Assembly (NCBI RefSeq): GCF_014648055.1
Contig: NZ_BMQJ01000011.1
Location: forward strand, 218,044 to 282,043
Source of the DNA: Streptosporangium pseudovulgare
GTDB lineage: Bacteria > Actinomycetota > Actinomycetes > Streptosporangiales > Streptosporangiaceae
Length of the DNA: 64,000 nucleotides
Direction: 5' to 3'
Below, piece after piece: positions 43,951 through 53,436 of the stretch. The notes under the pieces were generated by a model. The model had not been told where the DNA came from. It searched no databases and saw only the letters and a program-made list of their open reading frames with translations. Numbering within the stretch: the stretch's first letter is position 1; each line of letters begins with the position of its first letter. The translations under genes were made by a program, and so were the position numbers.

Positions 43951-44865
43951 GTGCCGTCTCCCACCCATGACTCTCTCATCGAACTCTTCCGCGACCGCCC
44001 CCAGCTGGCCGTGGAGGTCCTACGCGACCTTCTCGGGCAGGACCTGCCCGCCACACCGCTGGCCCGCGCGGAGAACTTCACCTTCAACACCCGCCCCTCC
44101 GACGACATCGAGCCCGACCTCGTCGTCGTCCTGGGACCACCGCCCAGCCCCGCGCACGTCATCATCGTCGAGATCCAGAAAGACAGGTCCAAAGACCCCC
44201 GCCAGCTGGCCCGCTATGCCGCCCAGGCCTGGCTGATGCTCAAGTGCGACGCCACGGTCCTGGTCGTCTGCCCCGACGCCCGCACCGCCGAGCACTACGC
44301 CCGGCCGATCGACTCGGGCCTGACCGGCTACCGGCCGCACCCCCGGGTGCTCGGACCCGGCGGCATCCCGGCCATCACCGACCCCCAGCAGGCCGCCGCC
44401 CACCCGGAGCTCGCGGCCCTGGCGGTCATGGCCCACGGCCGCGACCGCAAGGTCGTCCAAGCCTTCGCCGCGGCGCTCACCGAACTACCCCATGACTACG
44501 CTGCGAAGTACTATGAACACGCTTACGACATGTCCGTGCCCGAGGTGCGGCGTCTCCTGGAGGAGATCATGAAGTCCACCGACTGGCCCGTCCACAGCCC
44601 CTTCGCCCGCGAGCACTACGGCCGCGGCAAAGCGGAAGGCAAGGCGGAAGGAAAGGCGGAAGGAAAGGCAGAAGGCAGAGCGGAAGAGGCCGCCAAGCTG
44701 ATCCTGCTGATACTGGACGCCCGCGGCCTCGACGTGCCGGACGACGTCCGCGCCCGGATCGCCTCCTGCACCGACCTCACCCTCCTGGAGACCTGGGCGA
44801 CACACGCGGCGACCGTCCAGACCGCGCACGACCTGTTCGACGAAGCGAGCGAACAGGACCGCTGA
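43951..44865 (+). CDS. Rpn/YhgA-like PD-(D/E)XK nuclease family protein
   Basis: A 304-residue protein. SDDIEPDLVVVLGPP and HVIIVEIQKDRS give the D-x(17)-ExQ core (D56, E74, Q76) of the transposase-like PD-(D/E)XK group; RQLARYAAQAWLMLKC follows. In this group Lys is often replaced by Gln. Residues about 226-247 are a GKAEG tandem repeat, a flexible linker built from 12-bp DNA repeats, before a short helical tail. Many copies occur in actinomycete genomes; related Rpn proteins promote recombination. GTG 43951 lacks a Shine-Dalgarno and the palindrome TTTCGCGAAA lies at 43901-43910. Confidence 0.65.
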   Translation: MPSPTHDSLIELFRDRPQLAVEVLRDLLGQDLPATPLARAENFTFNTRPSDDIEPDLVVVLGPPPSPAHVIIVEIQKDRSKDPRQLARYAAQAWLMLKCDATVLVVCPDARTAEHYARPIDSGLTGYRPHPRVLGPGGIPAITDPQQAAAHPELAALAVMAHGRDRKVVQAFAAALTELPHDYAAKYYEHAYDMSVPEVRRLLEEIMKSTDWPVHSPFAREHYGRGKAEGKAEGKAEGKAEGRAEEAAKLILLILDARGLDVPDDVRARIASCTDLTLLETWATHAATVQTAHDLFDEASEQDR

Positions 44866-44910
44866 CGAATATCCGCCCGCGAGCAGAGCAGGGGTCCGAT
44901 AGACGGCGTT

Positions 44911-44952
<42 letters not shown>

Positions 44953-45085
44953 GCATCGAAACCTCTCTCCGGCGGGGATGCCAGGAAGTTCGCGAGCCGA
45001 GCCGTCATGCGCCACCGGTGCGGTCGCCGTACCGGCGGCGCTTCCACGCCCGGCCGGTCGCCGGTGCGGCGTGCCAGAATGCACC

Positions 45086-45646
45086 ATGGCACTGCCGACG
45101 CTGACCGTGGTGAGCGGGCCTCCGGGGTCCGGCAAGACGACCCTGGCCCACCGGCTCGCCCGGGAGCTCGGCCATCCGGCGATCATCCGTGACGAGATCA
45201 AGCAGGGCATGACAGATGCCGCCGGTGACCGTGGCCCCGATGCGGGCGCCGCGCTCAACCTGCCGGTCCTGAAGGTGTTCTTCGACGTCCTCGGCCTGCT
45301 CACGCGGGCCGGGGTCAGCGTGGTCGCCGAGGCCGCGTTCCAGGACCGGGTGTGGCGGCCGAACCTCCAGCCGCTCACCGGCCTCGCGCGGATCCGCGTC
45401 ATCCGCTGCGTCGTCGACGCCGCGCTCGCGGGCGAGCGCATCGCCCGGCGCGCCGCCCATGACGCCCACCGGGCCGCCCACGCCGACCATGACCTGCTGA
45501 AGGCGATCGCGGCGGGCGAGCACGACCTGGCCGCCTTCGGCTGGATCAGCATGGACCTGCCGGCGCTGACCGTGGACACCACCGGCGACTACGATCCGCC
45601 CCTGCCCGACATCGTCACCTTCGCCGCGGCACGCGCCGCCTCGTGA
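45086..45646 (+). CDS. P-loop kinase-like ATPase
   Basis: A 186-residue protein. Walker A is GPPGSGKTT near residues 11-19, and IIRDEIKQGM and SVVAEAAFQ fit the small-molecule kinase group (AAA_33/zeta-toxin/chloramphenicol phosphotransferase-like). HDAHRAAHADHDLL is the likely lid region. The substrate is unknown. ATG 45086 begins MALPTLTVVSG; an upstream ATG at 45080 is out of frame. No toxin-antitoxin partner is next to it. Confidence 0.78.
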   Translation: MALPTLTVVSGPPGSGKTTLAHRLARELGHPAIIRDEIKQGMTDAAGDRGPDAGAALNLPVLKVFFDVLGLLTRAGVSVVAEAAFQDRVWRPNLQPLTGLARIRVIRCVVDAALAGERIARRAAHDAHRAAHADHDLLKAIAAGEHDLAAFGWISMDLPALTVDTTGDYDPPLPDIVTFAAARAAS

Positions 45647-45804
45647 GCCGGGGATCTCCACGTGACCCTCCCGGCCCCGGGCGCGTCGGCCCCGGGCGCG
45701 TCGGCCCCGGGCGGAAACCCCGCTCACTCCACGCTCCGCTCCGCTCCGGAACGGCACGGTTCCCGTGATCGCCCCGTCCCGTTCCGCACCGGTACGGTTT
45801 CCCC

Positions 45805-46215
45805 GTGACGGAACGACGCGCGATCCTCAGTGGCTCCACCTTCGAGGAGGAGATCGGCTACGCCCGGGCCGTGGTGGACGGGGACCTGGTCCACGTGTCG
45901 GGCACCACCGGGTTCGACTACGCGACCATGACGATCTCCGACGACGTGGTCGAGCAGGCCGAGCAGTGCCTGCGCAACATCGGCTCGGCGCTGGCCGAGG
46001 CGGGCTGCTCGTTCGCCGACGTCGTGCGGGTGCGGTACCTGCTGCCCGACCGCGAGGACTTCGAGCCCTGCTGGCCGGTGCTGCGCCGGCACTTCGGAGA
46101 GATCCGCCCGGCCGCGACGATGCTGGTGTGCGGCCTCTCCGACCCGCGCATGAGGATCGAGATCGAGGTCGACGCGCGCCGCCCCCGGACGCGGGACACC
46201 GCCTCCCCGGCCTGA
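45805..46215 (+). CDS. RidA family protein (Rid subfamily lacking the canonical Arg)
   Basis: A 136-residue protein with the YjgF/YER057c/UK114 pattern: GYARAVVDGDLVHVSGTTGFDY, VEQAEQCLRNIGSALAEAGCSFADVVRVRYLLPDREDFEPCWPV, and IRPAATMLVCGLSDPRMRIEIEVDA. Canonical RidA has Arg in PARSxVEV to bind the carboxylate of enamine/imine substrates; here the position reads AAT. So it is probably not a classical 2-aminoacrylate deaminase and belongs to a Rid subgroup with another ligand. GTG 45805 is the start. Confidence 0.85.
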   Translation: MTERRAILSGSTFEEEIGYARAVVDGDLVHVSGTTGFDYATMTISDDVVEQAEQCLRNIGSALAEAGCSFADVVRVRYLLPDREDFEPCWPVLRRHFGEIRPAATMLVCGLSDPRMRIEIEVDARRPRTRDTASPA

Positions 46216-46348
46216 CCGCCGGACACGGCCTGACCACCGGGGCGCGATCCGCGGCTTGACCGCCGGGCCGCGGTTCAACCGCCGCGCGTGCCTCGGCCCC
46301 CGGTCCGGCCGTGCCCGGATCGGGGTGTCGTTCGCGGGCCGGGCGGGT

Positions 46349-46354
46349 TAGCGT
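46349..46354 (+). promoter_or_regulatory. Candidate -10 element, leaderless kinase transcript
   Basis: TAGCGT ends 8 bases before GTG 46363, the distance expected when transcription starts at the initiation codon. No Shine-Dalgarno sequence precedes the GTG. The -35 region is not clear. Confidence 0.3.
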
Positions 46355-46362
46355 CCTACATC

Positions 46363-48495
46363 GTGACCGAGGCGGGCGGACGGATGATCGGCGGGCGCTA
46401 CCGGCTGATCGAGGTGGTCGGCGCCGGAGGCATGGGCCGGGTGTGGCGGGGCCGCGACGAACTGCTGGACCGCGAGGTCGCGATCAAGGAACTGATCCTC
46501 CCCCCGCACGAGGACCCGGCCCGGCGGCGGGCGCTGGAACGGCGGGCACTGCGTGAGGCGCGGGCGGCGGCCCGGCTCAGCCATCCCGGGATCGTCACCG
46601 TGCACGACGTCGTCACCCACGACGGCGTCCCGGTGATCGTGATGGAGTTCCTCGACGGCCCCTCGCTGTCGGCGGAGATCAGGCGGCTGGGTCGGCTGGA
46701 CCCGGCCCGGACGGCGCGGATCGGCCTGGCGATGGCCGAGGCGCTGGCGGAGGCGCACGCGGCCGGGATCGTGCACCGCGACCTGAAGCCGGCCAACGTG
46801 CTGTTCTCCGGGGACCGGGTGGTGATCACCGACTTCGGCATCGCACACCTGGCCGGGGAGACCGCTCTGACCACCTCCGGGGCGTTGCTGGGCACCCCGG
46901 CGTTCATGGCTCCCGAGCAGGCCGGTGACCGGCCGGTCACCGCGGCGGCCGACCTGTGGTCGCTGGGGGCGACGCTGTACGCCGCGGCCGAGGGCCGCCC
47001 GCCGTACACCGGGGCGACCGTGCTGGCGGTGCTGGCGGCCCTGATCACCGCCGAGCCCGCCCCGCCCGAGCACGCCGGGCCGCTGCTGGCGCCGGTCCTG
47101 ACGAGTCTGCTGCGCAAGGACCCCGTGCGGCGCCCGGACGCCCGGCAGGCGGTGCGGTCGCTGGCCGCGGTGGTGGACGCCGCGTCCACCACCATGGCGC
47201 CGCCTCCGGCCCGGACGCCGATCCCGGCGCGAACGGCGGGTACGGCTTCACCGGCGGTTCCGTCCCCGGCGGAAGCCGGGAGGGAAGCGAAGGCGGCGTC
47301 GCCGACGGGCACGGAGCGGGCGGAGGAGTCTCCGGCCCCGGCGTCGCCGGAGGAAGCGGCTGCCCGAGCCCAGGCGGAGGTCCGTACGGGAGCGGCCGCG
47401 TCGCCGGATCCGGTGCGGCCGGGAGCGGCCCCGCCCCCGGATCCGGCACGGGCCGCCGAGGCGGGCCCGTCCCGGCGCCGGGTCCTGCTGCTGGGCGGGG
47501 TCGGCGTCCTGGCCGCCGCCGTTCCGGGCGCCATGCTCCTCCTCGACCCGGGGACCGGAGCCGACCCGGGAACCGGAGCCTCCCTTGGAACCGGCACCCC
47601 CGCGGACCGGCATGGCTCCGGGGCGTGGCGTCCGGCCGCCGTGCTGACCGGTCACACCGGACACGTCTACGCCGTGGCCTTCGACCCCGGCGGGCGGACG
47701 CTGGCCACCGGCGGCGGTGACGGCACGCTGCGGCTGTGGGACGTGGCGAGCCTCAGGAGCGTGTCCGCCCTCACCCATGCCGGCCCCGTCTCCGCAGTGG
47801 CGTTCAGCCCCGACGGCAGGTTGCTGGCCGTGGGCGGCGACGACGTTCCGGTGCGCCTCTGGGACGCGGCGAGCCACGCGCCCGTCGCCTCCCTGGGCGG
47901 CATGGGCCCCGGCGCGGCACTCGCGTTCAGCCCCGATGGGAGGATCCTGGCGGGGGGCGGTGACCGGGCCGTGCAGTTGTGGGACGTGACCGCCCGCCGG
48001 ATCGTCGCCGCGCTGCCGCACGCCGGCTTCGTGACCGCGGTGGCATTCAGCCCGGACGGGCGCGTCCTGGCCACCGTCGGCGGCGAGGAAACGGTCCGGC
48101 TGTGGGACATCGCGAGCCGGAAGACCCTCGCGACCCTGGCCGAACGCACCCGAGGCGTCTCCACCGTGGCGTTCGGCCCGGACGGGGGCCTCCTGGCCGG
48201 GGGCGGCGACGACGAGACGGTCCGGCTGTGGGACATGGCGAGCCGGAAGGCCGTCGCCGTGCTCACCGGCCACCGCAACTACGTCTCCCGGGTGGCGTTC
48301 AGCCCGGACGGGCGGACGCTGGCCAGCGGCGGCGGCGACCGTACGGTGCGGTTGTGGGACGTGGCCGGCCGGAAAGCCGCGGCCGTCCTCACCGGTCACA
48401 CCGAGGCCGTCTACGCGGTGGCGTTCGCCCCGGACGGCCGGCTGCTGGCCTCCGGCGGCGGCGACCGTACGGCGCGGCTGTGGCGGACCGGCTGA
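46363..48495 (+). CDS. Membrane Ser/Thr protein kinase with C-terminal WD40 propeller
   Basis: A 710-residue fusion. The kinase domain (about residues 10-270) has [17 protein letters not shown] (K42), [11 protein letters not shown] (D140), TDFGIAHL (D157) and [11 protein letters not shown] Pro/Ala-rich linker is followed by a hydrophobic segment near residues 371-394 that opens [10 protein letters not shown], resembling a twin-arginine signal. Residues about 427-710 hold seven WD40 repeats ([31 protein letters not shown] and so on), enough for one full propeller. The expected topology is kinase inside and propeller outside. GTG 46363 is chosen because MIGGRYRL follows shortly after. Confidence 0.88.
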   Translation: MTEAGGRMIGGRYRLIEVVGAGGMGRVWRGRDELLDREVAIKELILPPHEDPARRRALERRALREARAAARLSHPGIVTVHDVVTHDGVPVIVMEFLDGPSLSAEIRRLGRLDPARTARIGLAMAEALAEAHAAGIVHRDLKPANVLFSGDRVVITDFGIAHLAGETALTTSGALLGTPAFMAPEQAGDRPVTAAADLWSLGATLYAAAEGRPPYTGATVLAVLAALITAEPAPPEHAGPLLAPVLTSLLRKDPVRRPDARQAVRSLAAVVDAASTTMAPPPARTPIPARTAGTASPAVPSPAEAGREAKAASPTGTERAEESPAPASPEEAAARAQAEVRTGAAASPDPVRPGAAPPPDPARAAEAGPSRRRVLLLGGVGVLAAAVPGAMLLLDPGTGADPGTGASLGTGTPADRHGSGAWRPAAVLTGHTGHVYAVAFDPGGRTLATGGGDGTLRLWDVASLRSVSALTHAGPVSAVAFSPDGRLLAVGGDDVPVRLWDAASHAPVASLGGMGPGAALAFSPDGRILAGGGDRAVQLWDVTARRIVAALPHAGFVTAVAFSPDGRVLATVGGEETVRLWDIASRKTLATLAERTRGVSTVAFGPDGGLLAGGGDDETVRLWDMASRKAVAVLTGHRNYVSRVAFSPDGRTLASGGGDRTVRLWDVAGRKAAAVLTGHTEAVYAVAFAPDGRLLASGGGDRTARLWRTG

Positions 48496-48562
48496 CCGCC
48501 GGTCCGCACCCGCCTTTCCTCCGCGGGGCCGGCACCTTCAGGTTCTCCCGGCCCGGCCCGCT

Positions 48563-48619
48563 CGGATCGGGCCGGACCTCCCGGACCGGGCCGGACCTCC
48601 CGGACCGGGCCGGCCTCAC
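48563..48619. repeat. 19-bp tandem repeat, about three copies
   Basis: Units at 48563, 48582 and 48601 share CGGAYCGGGCCGGACCTCC; the third is diverged at its end and reaches the 3' end of the methyltransferase gene. The array fills the space between convergent genes, and its self-complementary GGCCGG/CCGG words could help termination. Confidence 0.85.
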
Positions 48620-49221
48620 CGGGCGGCCGGCTCCGGGGGCTTGCGCCAGACGATCGAGTATCGCCACAGGAGGCGGCGGCGGTAGCGCGCGCCCGGAAGC
48701 GTCTCCCGCGCGATGCGGCGCATCCCGGCGTAGGTCTCCGGCGGCGGCCAGACCGTGGGGGCCGAGTGCTCCCAGTAGGTCCGCCTCAGCTTGTACAGCC
48801 GGGCGCCGGCGGCCGCGGCGAGCTCCCAGGGGAGATCCGCGGGGAGCCGGGAGCGGGCGAGCCCGACGACGACGAGCGTCCCGCCGGGGCGGAGGAGGTC
48901 GTTCATCCGCCGGAGCGCCGGGACGGCGTCCATGTGGTGGAGTGTGGCGACCGAGACGACCGCGTCGAAGGAGGCGGGTTCGAAGGGGTGGGTGCGGAAG
49001 TCACCGAGGACGTACTCGACGCCCGAGCCGTCGTCCTGCCGCCGGGCGAGGTCGATGCTGGGCTCGTCGAGGTCGACGGCGGTGACGTGCGCGGCGACCC
49101 GGCGCAGTTCGCGTGACAGGACGCCCTCGCCGCAGCCCACGTCGAGGACCCGGCCGCACCCGCCCGGCAGGGCCGTCAGGATCACCGGGTGGTAGTGGAT
49201 GTTGTGGTTCCACCGCGACAC
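48616..49221 (-). CDS. Class I SAM-dependent methyltransferase
   Basis: A 201-residue protein from GTG 49221 (VSRWNHNIHYHPVIL). Motif I is VLDVGCGEGVLSREL, VTAVDLDEPSIDLAR is the acidic strand-2 loop that binds the ribose, FDAVVSVATLHHM is motif IV, and LLRPGGTLVVVG is the following strand. Small-molecule methyl transfer is expected; the substrate is unknown. The Trp/Asn/His-rich N-terminus (WNHNIHYH) recurs in a common actinobacterial methyltransferase group. It is convergent with the kinase gene. Confidence 0.87.
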   Translation of the reverse strand: MSRWNHNIHYHPVILTALPGGCGRVLDVGCGEGVLSRELRRVAAHVTAVDLDEPSIDLARRQDDGSGVEYVLGDFRTHPFEPASFDAVVSVATLHHMDAVPALRRMNDLLRPGGTLVVVGLARSRLPADLPWELAAAAGARLYKLRRTYWEHSAPTVWPPPETYAGMRRIARETLPGARYRRRLLWRYSIVWRKPPEPAAR

Positions 49222-49391
49222 CTGACGTCCGCCTCCCCCGATGGCTTCCGAGCCCCGGGCCGGTCCGCCGGTCCGGGGGCGTCCACCGTATCGATCACCA
49301 CGCGGGCCGTACAGACGCGGCATCGCTCTTGGAACGGGGCCGCGGCCGGTGCATCATCGAGACCCCGCCCGTGACCGAAGGAGAGACGCCC

Positions 49392-50594
49392 GTGTCCCAG
49401 CGCGCCGACCTGCACGACCTGCACGAGGAGCTCGTACGGCTCCGCCACGACCTGCACCGCGAGCCGGAGATCGGCCTCGACCTGCCGCGCACCCAGGAGA
49501 AGGTGCTGGGCTTCCTCGACGGCCTTCCGCTGGAGATCGGCACGGGCCGGGCGCTGAGCTCGGTGACCGCCGTGCTGCGCGGGGCGCTGCCGGGTCCGAC
49601 GGTGCTGCTGCGGGGCGACATGGACGCGCTGCCGGTGACCGAGCGCACCGGCCTGCCGTACGGCTCGGCCGTCGAGGGGGCGATGCACGCCTGCGGGCAC
49701 GACCTGCACACCGCGATGCTGGCCGGGGCGGCACACCTGCTGTCGGCGCGCCGGGACCGGCTGGCCGGCTCGGTGGTGTTCATGTTCCAGCCGGGCGAGG
49801 AGGGGGACGGCGGGGCGAGGATCATGCTCGACGAGGGGGTGCTGGAACTGTCGGGTGAGCTGCCCGTCGCCGCGTACGGGATGCACGTGATCAGCGCGGA
49901 GATCCCGCACGGGCTGTTCGTCTCCAGGCCGGGGACGGCCATGGCTGCGGCGGACAAGCTGAAGGTCACGGTGCGCGGCCGGGGCGGGCACAGCTCGGCG
50001 CCGCACCGGGCCAAGGACCCGATCCCGGCGGCGTGCGAGATGGTGACCGCGCTGCAGACGATGGTGACGCGGGGCTTCGACGTCTTCGATCCGGTGGTGG
50101 TGACGGTGGGCAGCTTCCACGCGGGCACCGCCGACAACGTCATCCCCGACGAGGCCCGGTTCGAGGTGACCCTGCGGTCGTTCTCGGCCGAGGCGCACGC
50201 GCGGGTGCGGGAGGCGGCGCCGGCGCTGGTGCGCGGCATCGCGGCGGCCCACGGCCTGGAGGTGGACGCCGACTACGTGGTGAACTACCCGGTCACCGTG
50301 AACGACCCGGCCGAGGCCCGGCACGCGGAGGCGACGGTCCGCGAGCTCCTCGGCGAGCACCGGCACCTTCCCATGCCCCGTCCGCTGGCCGGGTCGGAGG
50401 ACTTCTCCTTCGTCGGGCAGCGGGTGCCGTCGGCGTTCGTCTTCCTGGGCGCCTGTCCCCGGGACGCCGACCCGGGCCGGATGCCCTACAACCACTCGCC
50501 CGAGGCGGTCTACGACGACGGCGTGCTGGCGGACGGGGCCGCGGTCTACGCCGAGCTGGCCGAGCGGCGGCTCTCGGCCGCCGTGTCCGCCTGA
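49392..50594 (+). CDS. M20 family metallo-hydrolase (amidohydrolase/IAA-amino acid hydrolase-like)
   Basis: A 400-residue protein. The di-metal site motifs are present: LRGDMDALPV, MHACGHDLHTAMLAGAA, FMFQPGEEGDGGA, GMHVISAEIP and PLAGSEDFSFV. GRGGHSSAPHRAKDPI opens the dimerisation domain. This is the M20D group that hydrolyses N-acyl or N-carbamoyl amino acids, hippurate and similar amides. GTG 49392 follows GGAGAG; the GTG at 49372 upstream is less well placed. It is a single gene. Confidence 0.9.
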   Translation: MSQRADLHDLHEELVRLRHDLHREPEIGLDLPRTQEKVLGFLDGLPLEIGTGRALSSVTAVLRGALPGPTVLLRGDMDALPVTERTGLPYGSAVEGAMHACGHDLHTAMLAGAAHLLSARRDRLAGSVVFMFQPGEEGDGGARIMLDEGVLELSGELPVAAYGMHVISAEIPHGLFVSRPGTAMAAADKLKVTVRGRGGHSSAPHRAKDPIPAACEMVTALQTMVTRGFDVFDPVVVTVGSFHAGTADNVIPDEARFEVTLRSFSAEAHARVREAAPALVRGIAAAHGLEVDADYVVNYPVTVNDPAEARHAEATVRELLGEHRHLPMPRPLAGSEDFSFVGQRVPSAFVFLGACPRDADPGRMPYNHSPEAVYDDGVLADGAAVYAELAERRLSAAVSA

Positions 50595-50726
50595 CGACTC
50601 CGTCGCCGGTGTGCCCTCCCGGCCGCCTGACGGCTCCGGCCGGCCCGCCCACCGGGTCCACGCGACCGGCTCGCCGTACCCGTCCGGCCGGTTCAGCCGG
50701 TTCAGCCGGTACGGCCCGCTCGGCCG

Positions 50727-51365
50727 TCACTCCGTGACGGGGCCGGCGGCCTCCCGGAGCGCGGCGAGCAGGTTCCGCACCCGCTCGCGGGTCTCGTCGG
50801 GCCCGCCGGAGGTCAGCGCGGATCCCATCCCGCAGGCGACGGCCCCGGCGGCGATCCACTCCGGCGCGGTGCCCGCGGTGACGCCGCCGGTGGGCACCAG
50901 CGGCGCCTGGGGCAGGGCCGCCCGCACGTCGCGCAGCCAGCCCGGCCCGAACGCGGAGGCGGGGAAGAGCTTGACCGCGTCGGCGCCCAGCTCCAGGGCC
51001 CGCACGATCTCGGTCGGGGACGCCACACCCGGGATGACGGGCACGCCGTACCGGTGGCCGGTGCGGATCACCTCGGGGTGCAGGCTCGGCGAGACCAGGA
51101 AGCGGGCCCCGGCCTCGACGGCGGCGCGCGCGGCCGCCTCGTCGAGGATCGTGCCGGCGCCGACCAGCGCGTCCGGCGGGGCCTGCGCGGTCGTCTCGCG
51201 GATCGCGCGCAGCGCGTCCGGCGTGGTCAGCGCCACCTCCAGGGTGCGCAGGCCCGCGTCCAGCATGCCGCGCGCCACGGCGGTCGCCTCGGCCGCGCCG
51301 GCGGATCTGACGATGCCGATCACCCGTTGCGCGACGGCCCGGCGCGTGATCTCCCAGCGGTACAT
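50727..51365 (-). CDS. dgoA: 2-dehydro-3-deoxy-phospho-(gluco/galacto)nate aldolase
   Basis: A 212-residue class I aldolase of the KDPG/KDPGal family. E43 (LEVALTT) is the general base, K132 (DAVKLFPAS) forms the Schiff base, and VGAGTILDEAAARAAVEAGARFLVSP is the barrel core. It cleaves 2-keto-3-deoxy-6-phospho-sugar acid to pyruvate and glyceraldehyde 3-phosphate. The adjacent DgoD gene argues for KDPGal, but KDPG (eda) specificity cannot be excluded. It is the last gene of the region, 119 bp after the kinase gene; ATG 51365 is preceded by GAGGAGAAG. Confidence 0.88.
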   Translation of the reverse strand: MYRWEITRRAVAQRVIGIVRSAGAAEATAVARGMLDAGLRTLEVALTTPDALRAIRETTAQAPPDALVGAGTILDEAAARAAVEAGARFLVSPSLHPEVIRTGHRYGVPVIPGVASPTEIVRALELGADAVKLFPASAFGPGWLRDVRAALPQAPLVPTGGVTAGTAPEWIAAGAVACGMGSALTSGGPDETRERVRNLLAALREAAGPVTE

Positions 51366-51484
51366 CCCGGTCTTCTCCTCGTCTCTTTCCGTATCGTTCT
51401 CGTGGCAGTCCGTAGCCGCTCGTGGGCATCGGATCGGCGGCGCGCGGTCCGGCCGCCGATCCGCCGTGTGATCCGGCCGCCGGG

Positions 51485-52441
51485 TCAGCGGTGCACGGTC
51501 TCGCCGCCGTCGGCGAACGCGGCCAGCGCGCGGTCGCGCTGGGACGCCGACGGCAGCCCTTCGATGTCGGTGACCGACTGGATCGTCAGGGCGGCGACCG
51601 TGGCGCCCTCCGCCAGCGCCCGCTCCGGGCCGAGCCCGCGCAGCGTGGCGGACAGGAACCCGGCCGCGAACGCGTCCCCCGCCCCCACCGGGTCCACCAC
51701 GGGCACGTCGAAGGCGGGCCGGTTCCAGGAGCCCTCGGCGGTCACGGCCGTCGCGGACCGGTCGGGGTTCTTCACGACCACGGTGCCGACGCCGTCCGCG
51801 CGGAGGTCGGCGACGGCCTCGGCGGCGCGCCGGCCGGTCAAGAGCTCCAGCTCTTCGGCACCGGCCAGCAGGATGTCCGCGCGGCGCAGCAGCGGCCCCA
51901 CGACCTCCCGCCACCGCCCGGCGTCACCGAGCTTGCGGCGGACGTTGGGGTCGAAGGACACCGTGACACCCCGCTCGCGGGCCAGCTCCAGCAGCCGTCC
52001 GGTCGCCCGGCGGGCGTCCTCCGACAGCATCGGCGTGATGCCGGTCAGGTGAAGCAGCCGGGCGCCGTCCAGCACCCCGGGGCCGGGCCAGTCGCCGGAG
52101 GCGTGGCAGGCCGCCGATCCGGCCCGGTGGTACTGCACGTCGATCGCCCGGGCGGGATGGCTGTCGCGGATGAGCACCCCGGTCGGGTATCGCTCGTCGA
52201 TCTGCGCGTGCGACAGGTCGACGCCCTCCGCGCGCAGGTCGGCGAGCACCGCCTCGCCCGCCGGGTCCGCGCCGACCCGGCCCAGCCACCGTACGGCGTG
52301 GCCGAGCCTGGCCAGCCCGATCGCCACGTTTCCCTCGGCCCCGGCCACCGAGCGGCGGAAGCTGCGGGCGCGGGCCAGCGGCACCCCGGGCTCGGCCACC
52401 ATCAGGAGCATGCATTCCCCGTACGTCACGACCTCGGCCAC
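51485..52441 (-). CDS. kdgK: PfkB-type 2-dehydro-3-deoxygluconate/galactonate kinase
   Basis: A 318-residue ribokinase-family sugar kinase. GAEGNVAIGLARLG near the start binds the sugar, SFDPNVRRKLG is typical of KDG kinases, and DPVGAGDAFAAGFLSA is the catalytic signature with the base Asp. It phosphorylates 2-keto-3-deoxy-sugar acids at C6. It is separated from the lactonase gene by a gap with a GntR-like palindrome, so it may head a sub-operon with the aldolase. E. coli DgoK is a different fold, so I use the kdgK name. Confidence 0.87.
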   Translation of the reverse strand: MAEVVTYGECMLLMVAEPGVPLARARSFRRSVAGAEGNVAIGLARLGHAVRWLGRVGADPAGEAVLADLRAEGVDLSHAQIDERYPTGVLIRDSHPARAIDVQYHRAGSAACHASGDWPGPGVLDGARLLHLTGITPMLSEDARRATGRLLELARERGVTVSFDPNVRRKLGDAGRWREVVGPLLRRADILLAGAEELELLTGRRAAEAVADLRADGVGTVVVKNPDRSATAVTAEGSWNRPAFDVPVVDPVGAGDAFAAGFLSATLRGLGPERALAEGATVAALTIQSVTDIEGLPSASQRDRALAAFADGGETVHR

Positions 52442-52452
52442 AACCTCACCTC

Positions 52453-52469
52453 ATTAAGTATTATTTAAT
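52453..52469. promoter_or_regulatory. GntR-type operator in front of kdgK
   Basis: ATTAAGTATTATTTAAT is a 17-bp palindrome with one mismatch, in a short AT-rich island 12 bp upstream of the kdgK start. Its reverse complement is almost the same as the perfect palindrome at 60665-60683. Confidence 0.6.
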
Positions 52470-52557
52470 CGATCACCGTTGCCGTGATGGTCGCCGTCAC
52501 CCGGGCCTTCTCGCGCCCTCGCACCGGAGACCCGCGGGAGCCGTACGGCGGCCGCCC

Positions 52558-53436
52558 TCATCGGAATCCGCGTTCCAGCGGGGCGCCCACGGCCCCGGGG
52601 ACGCGCAGCCGCCACAGTGCTCCGCCGGAGTGCGCGGTGACGCTGTCGCCGAGCCTGCCCCCGTCGGTGACGTAGAGCGCGTCGCCGTCGAAGGCGCAGT
52701 TGGTGGGCGTCGCCGGGCCGGTCAGCCGGACCGTCTCGCGCCCCTCGGCGTCGAGGACGTGCACCGCTCCCGAGCCGACCCCGGTGACGAACAGCCGTCC
52801 GTCCGCCGCGGCGCACAGGCCGTCCACGAGCGCCCGCTCGTCGGCGAAGGCGTGCAGGACCCGGACCGTGCCGTCGGCCGCCCGGTGCACCACCCGGCGG
52901 GTGTACGACTCGGTCCAGATCACCCCGTCGCCGCCGGGGTGGGCGATGATCCCGTTGGGGTACACCGGCCCGAGGTCGGCGACCACCTCGGCCGTGCCGT
53001 CGGCGGAGACGGCGTACACGTATCCGGCGTCGGGGCGCTCCACCGGGTCGAAGCGGCCGGGGTCGGTGACGTAGAGGAGGCCGTCGGCGGCGAAGGCCAG
53101 GTCGTTCGGGGCGCGCATGGGCCGGCCTCCGGCCTCGGCGGCGAACGTCTCGACGCGTCCCGCGGCGTCGACGACCTGGACGCCGGGGACGCGCGGGTCC
53201 TCGGACCGCCACGGCCCGACGACGCCGCCGTTCTGGGTGACGAACAGCCGCCCGCCCGAGCCGCGCGCGGTCGCGTTGGGGCCGCCGCCGACGCGGGCGT
53301 ACGGCCGCACGCCCCCGCCCGGCCCGTACAGGCTCACCAGACCCCGGTAGGTCTCGACGAACGCGACCGCGCCGCCGCCCAGCACCGACGGGCCCTCCGG
53401 CCAGGCCAGGCCCGTGCCGACCCGCTCCGCCGTCAT
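52558..53436 (-). CDS. SMP-30/gluconolactonase-like lactonase
   Basis: A 292-residue six-bladed propeller protein. LAWPEGPSVLGGGAVAFVE gives the metal-binding Glu; MRAPNDLAFAADGLLYVTDPG and GPVYPNGIIAHPGGDGVIWTES give the Asn and Asp ligands. Such enzymes open aldonolactones to aldonates, here presumably the lactone made by the SDR enzyme. ATG 53436 shares its A with the TGA of the GntR gene (TGATG). The C-terminal blade is complete. Confidence 0.85.
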   Translation of the reverse strand: MTAERVGTGLAWPEGPSVLGGGAVAFVETYRGLVSLYGPGGGVRPYARVGGGPNATARGSGGRLFVTQNGGVVGPWRSEDPRVPGVQVVDAAGRVETFAAEAGGRPMRAPNDLAFAADGLLYVTDPGRFDPVERPDAGYVYAVSADGTAEVVADLGPVYPNGIIAHPGGDGVIWTESYTRRVVHRAADGTVRVLHAFADERALVDGLCAAADGRLFVTGVGSGAVHVLDAEGRETVRLTGPATPTNCAFDGDALYVTDGGRLGDSVTAHSGGALWRLRVPGAVGAPLERGFR

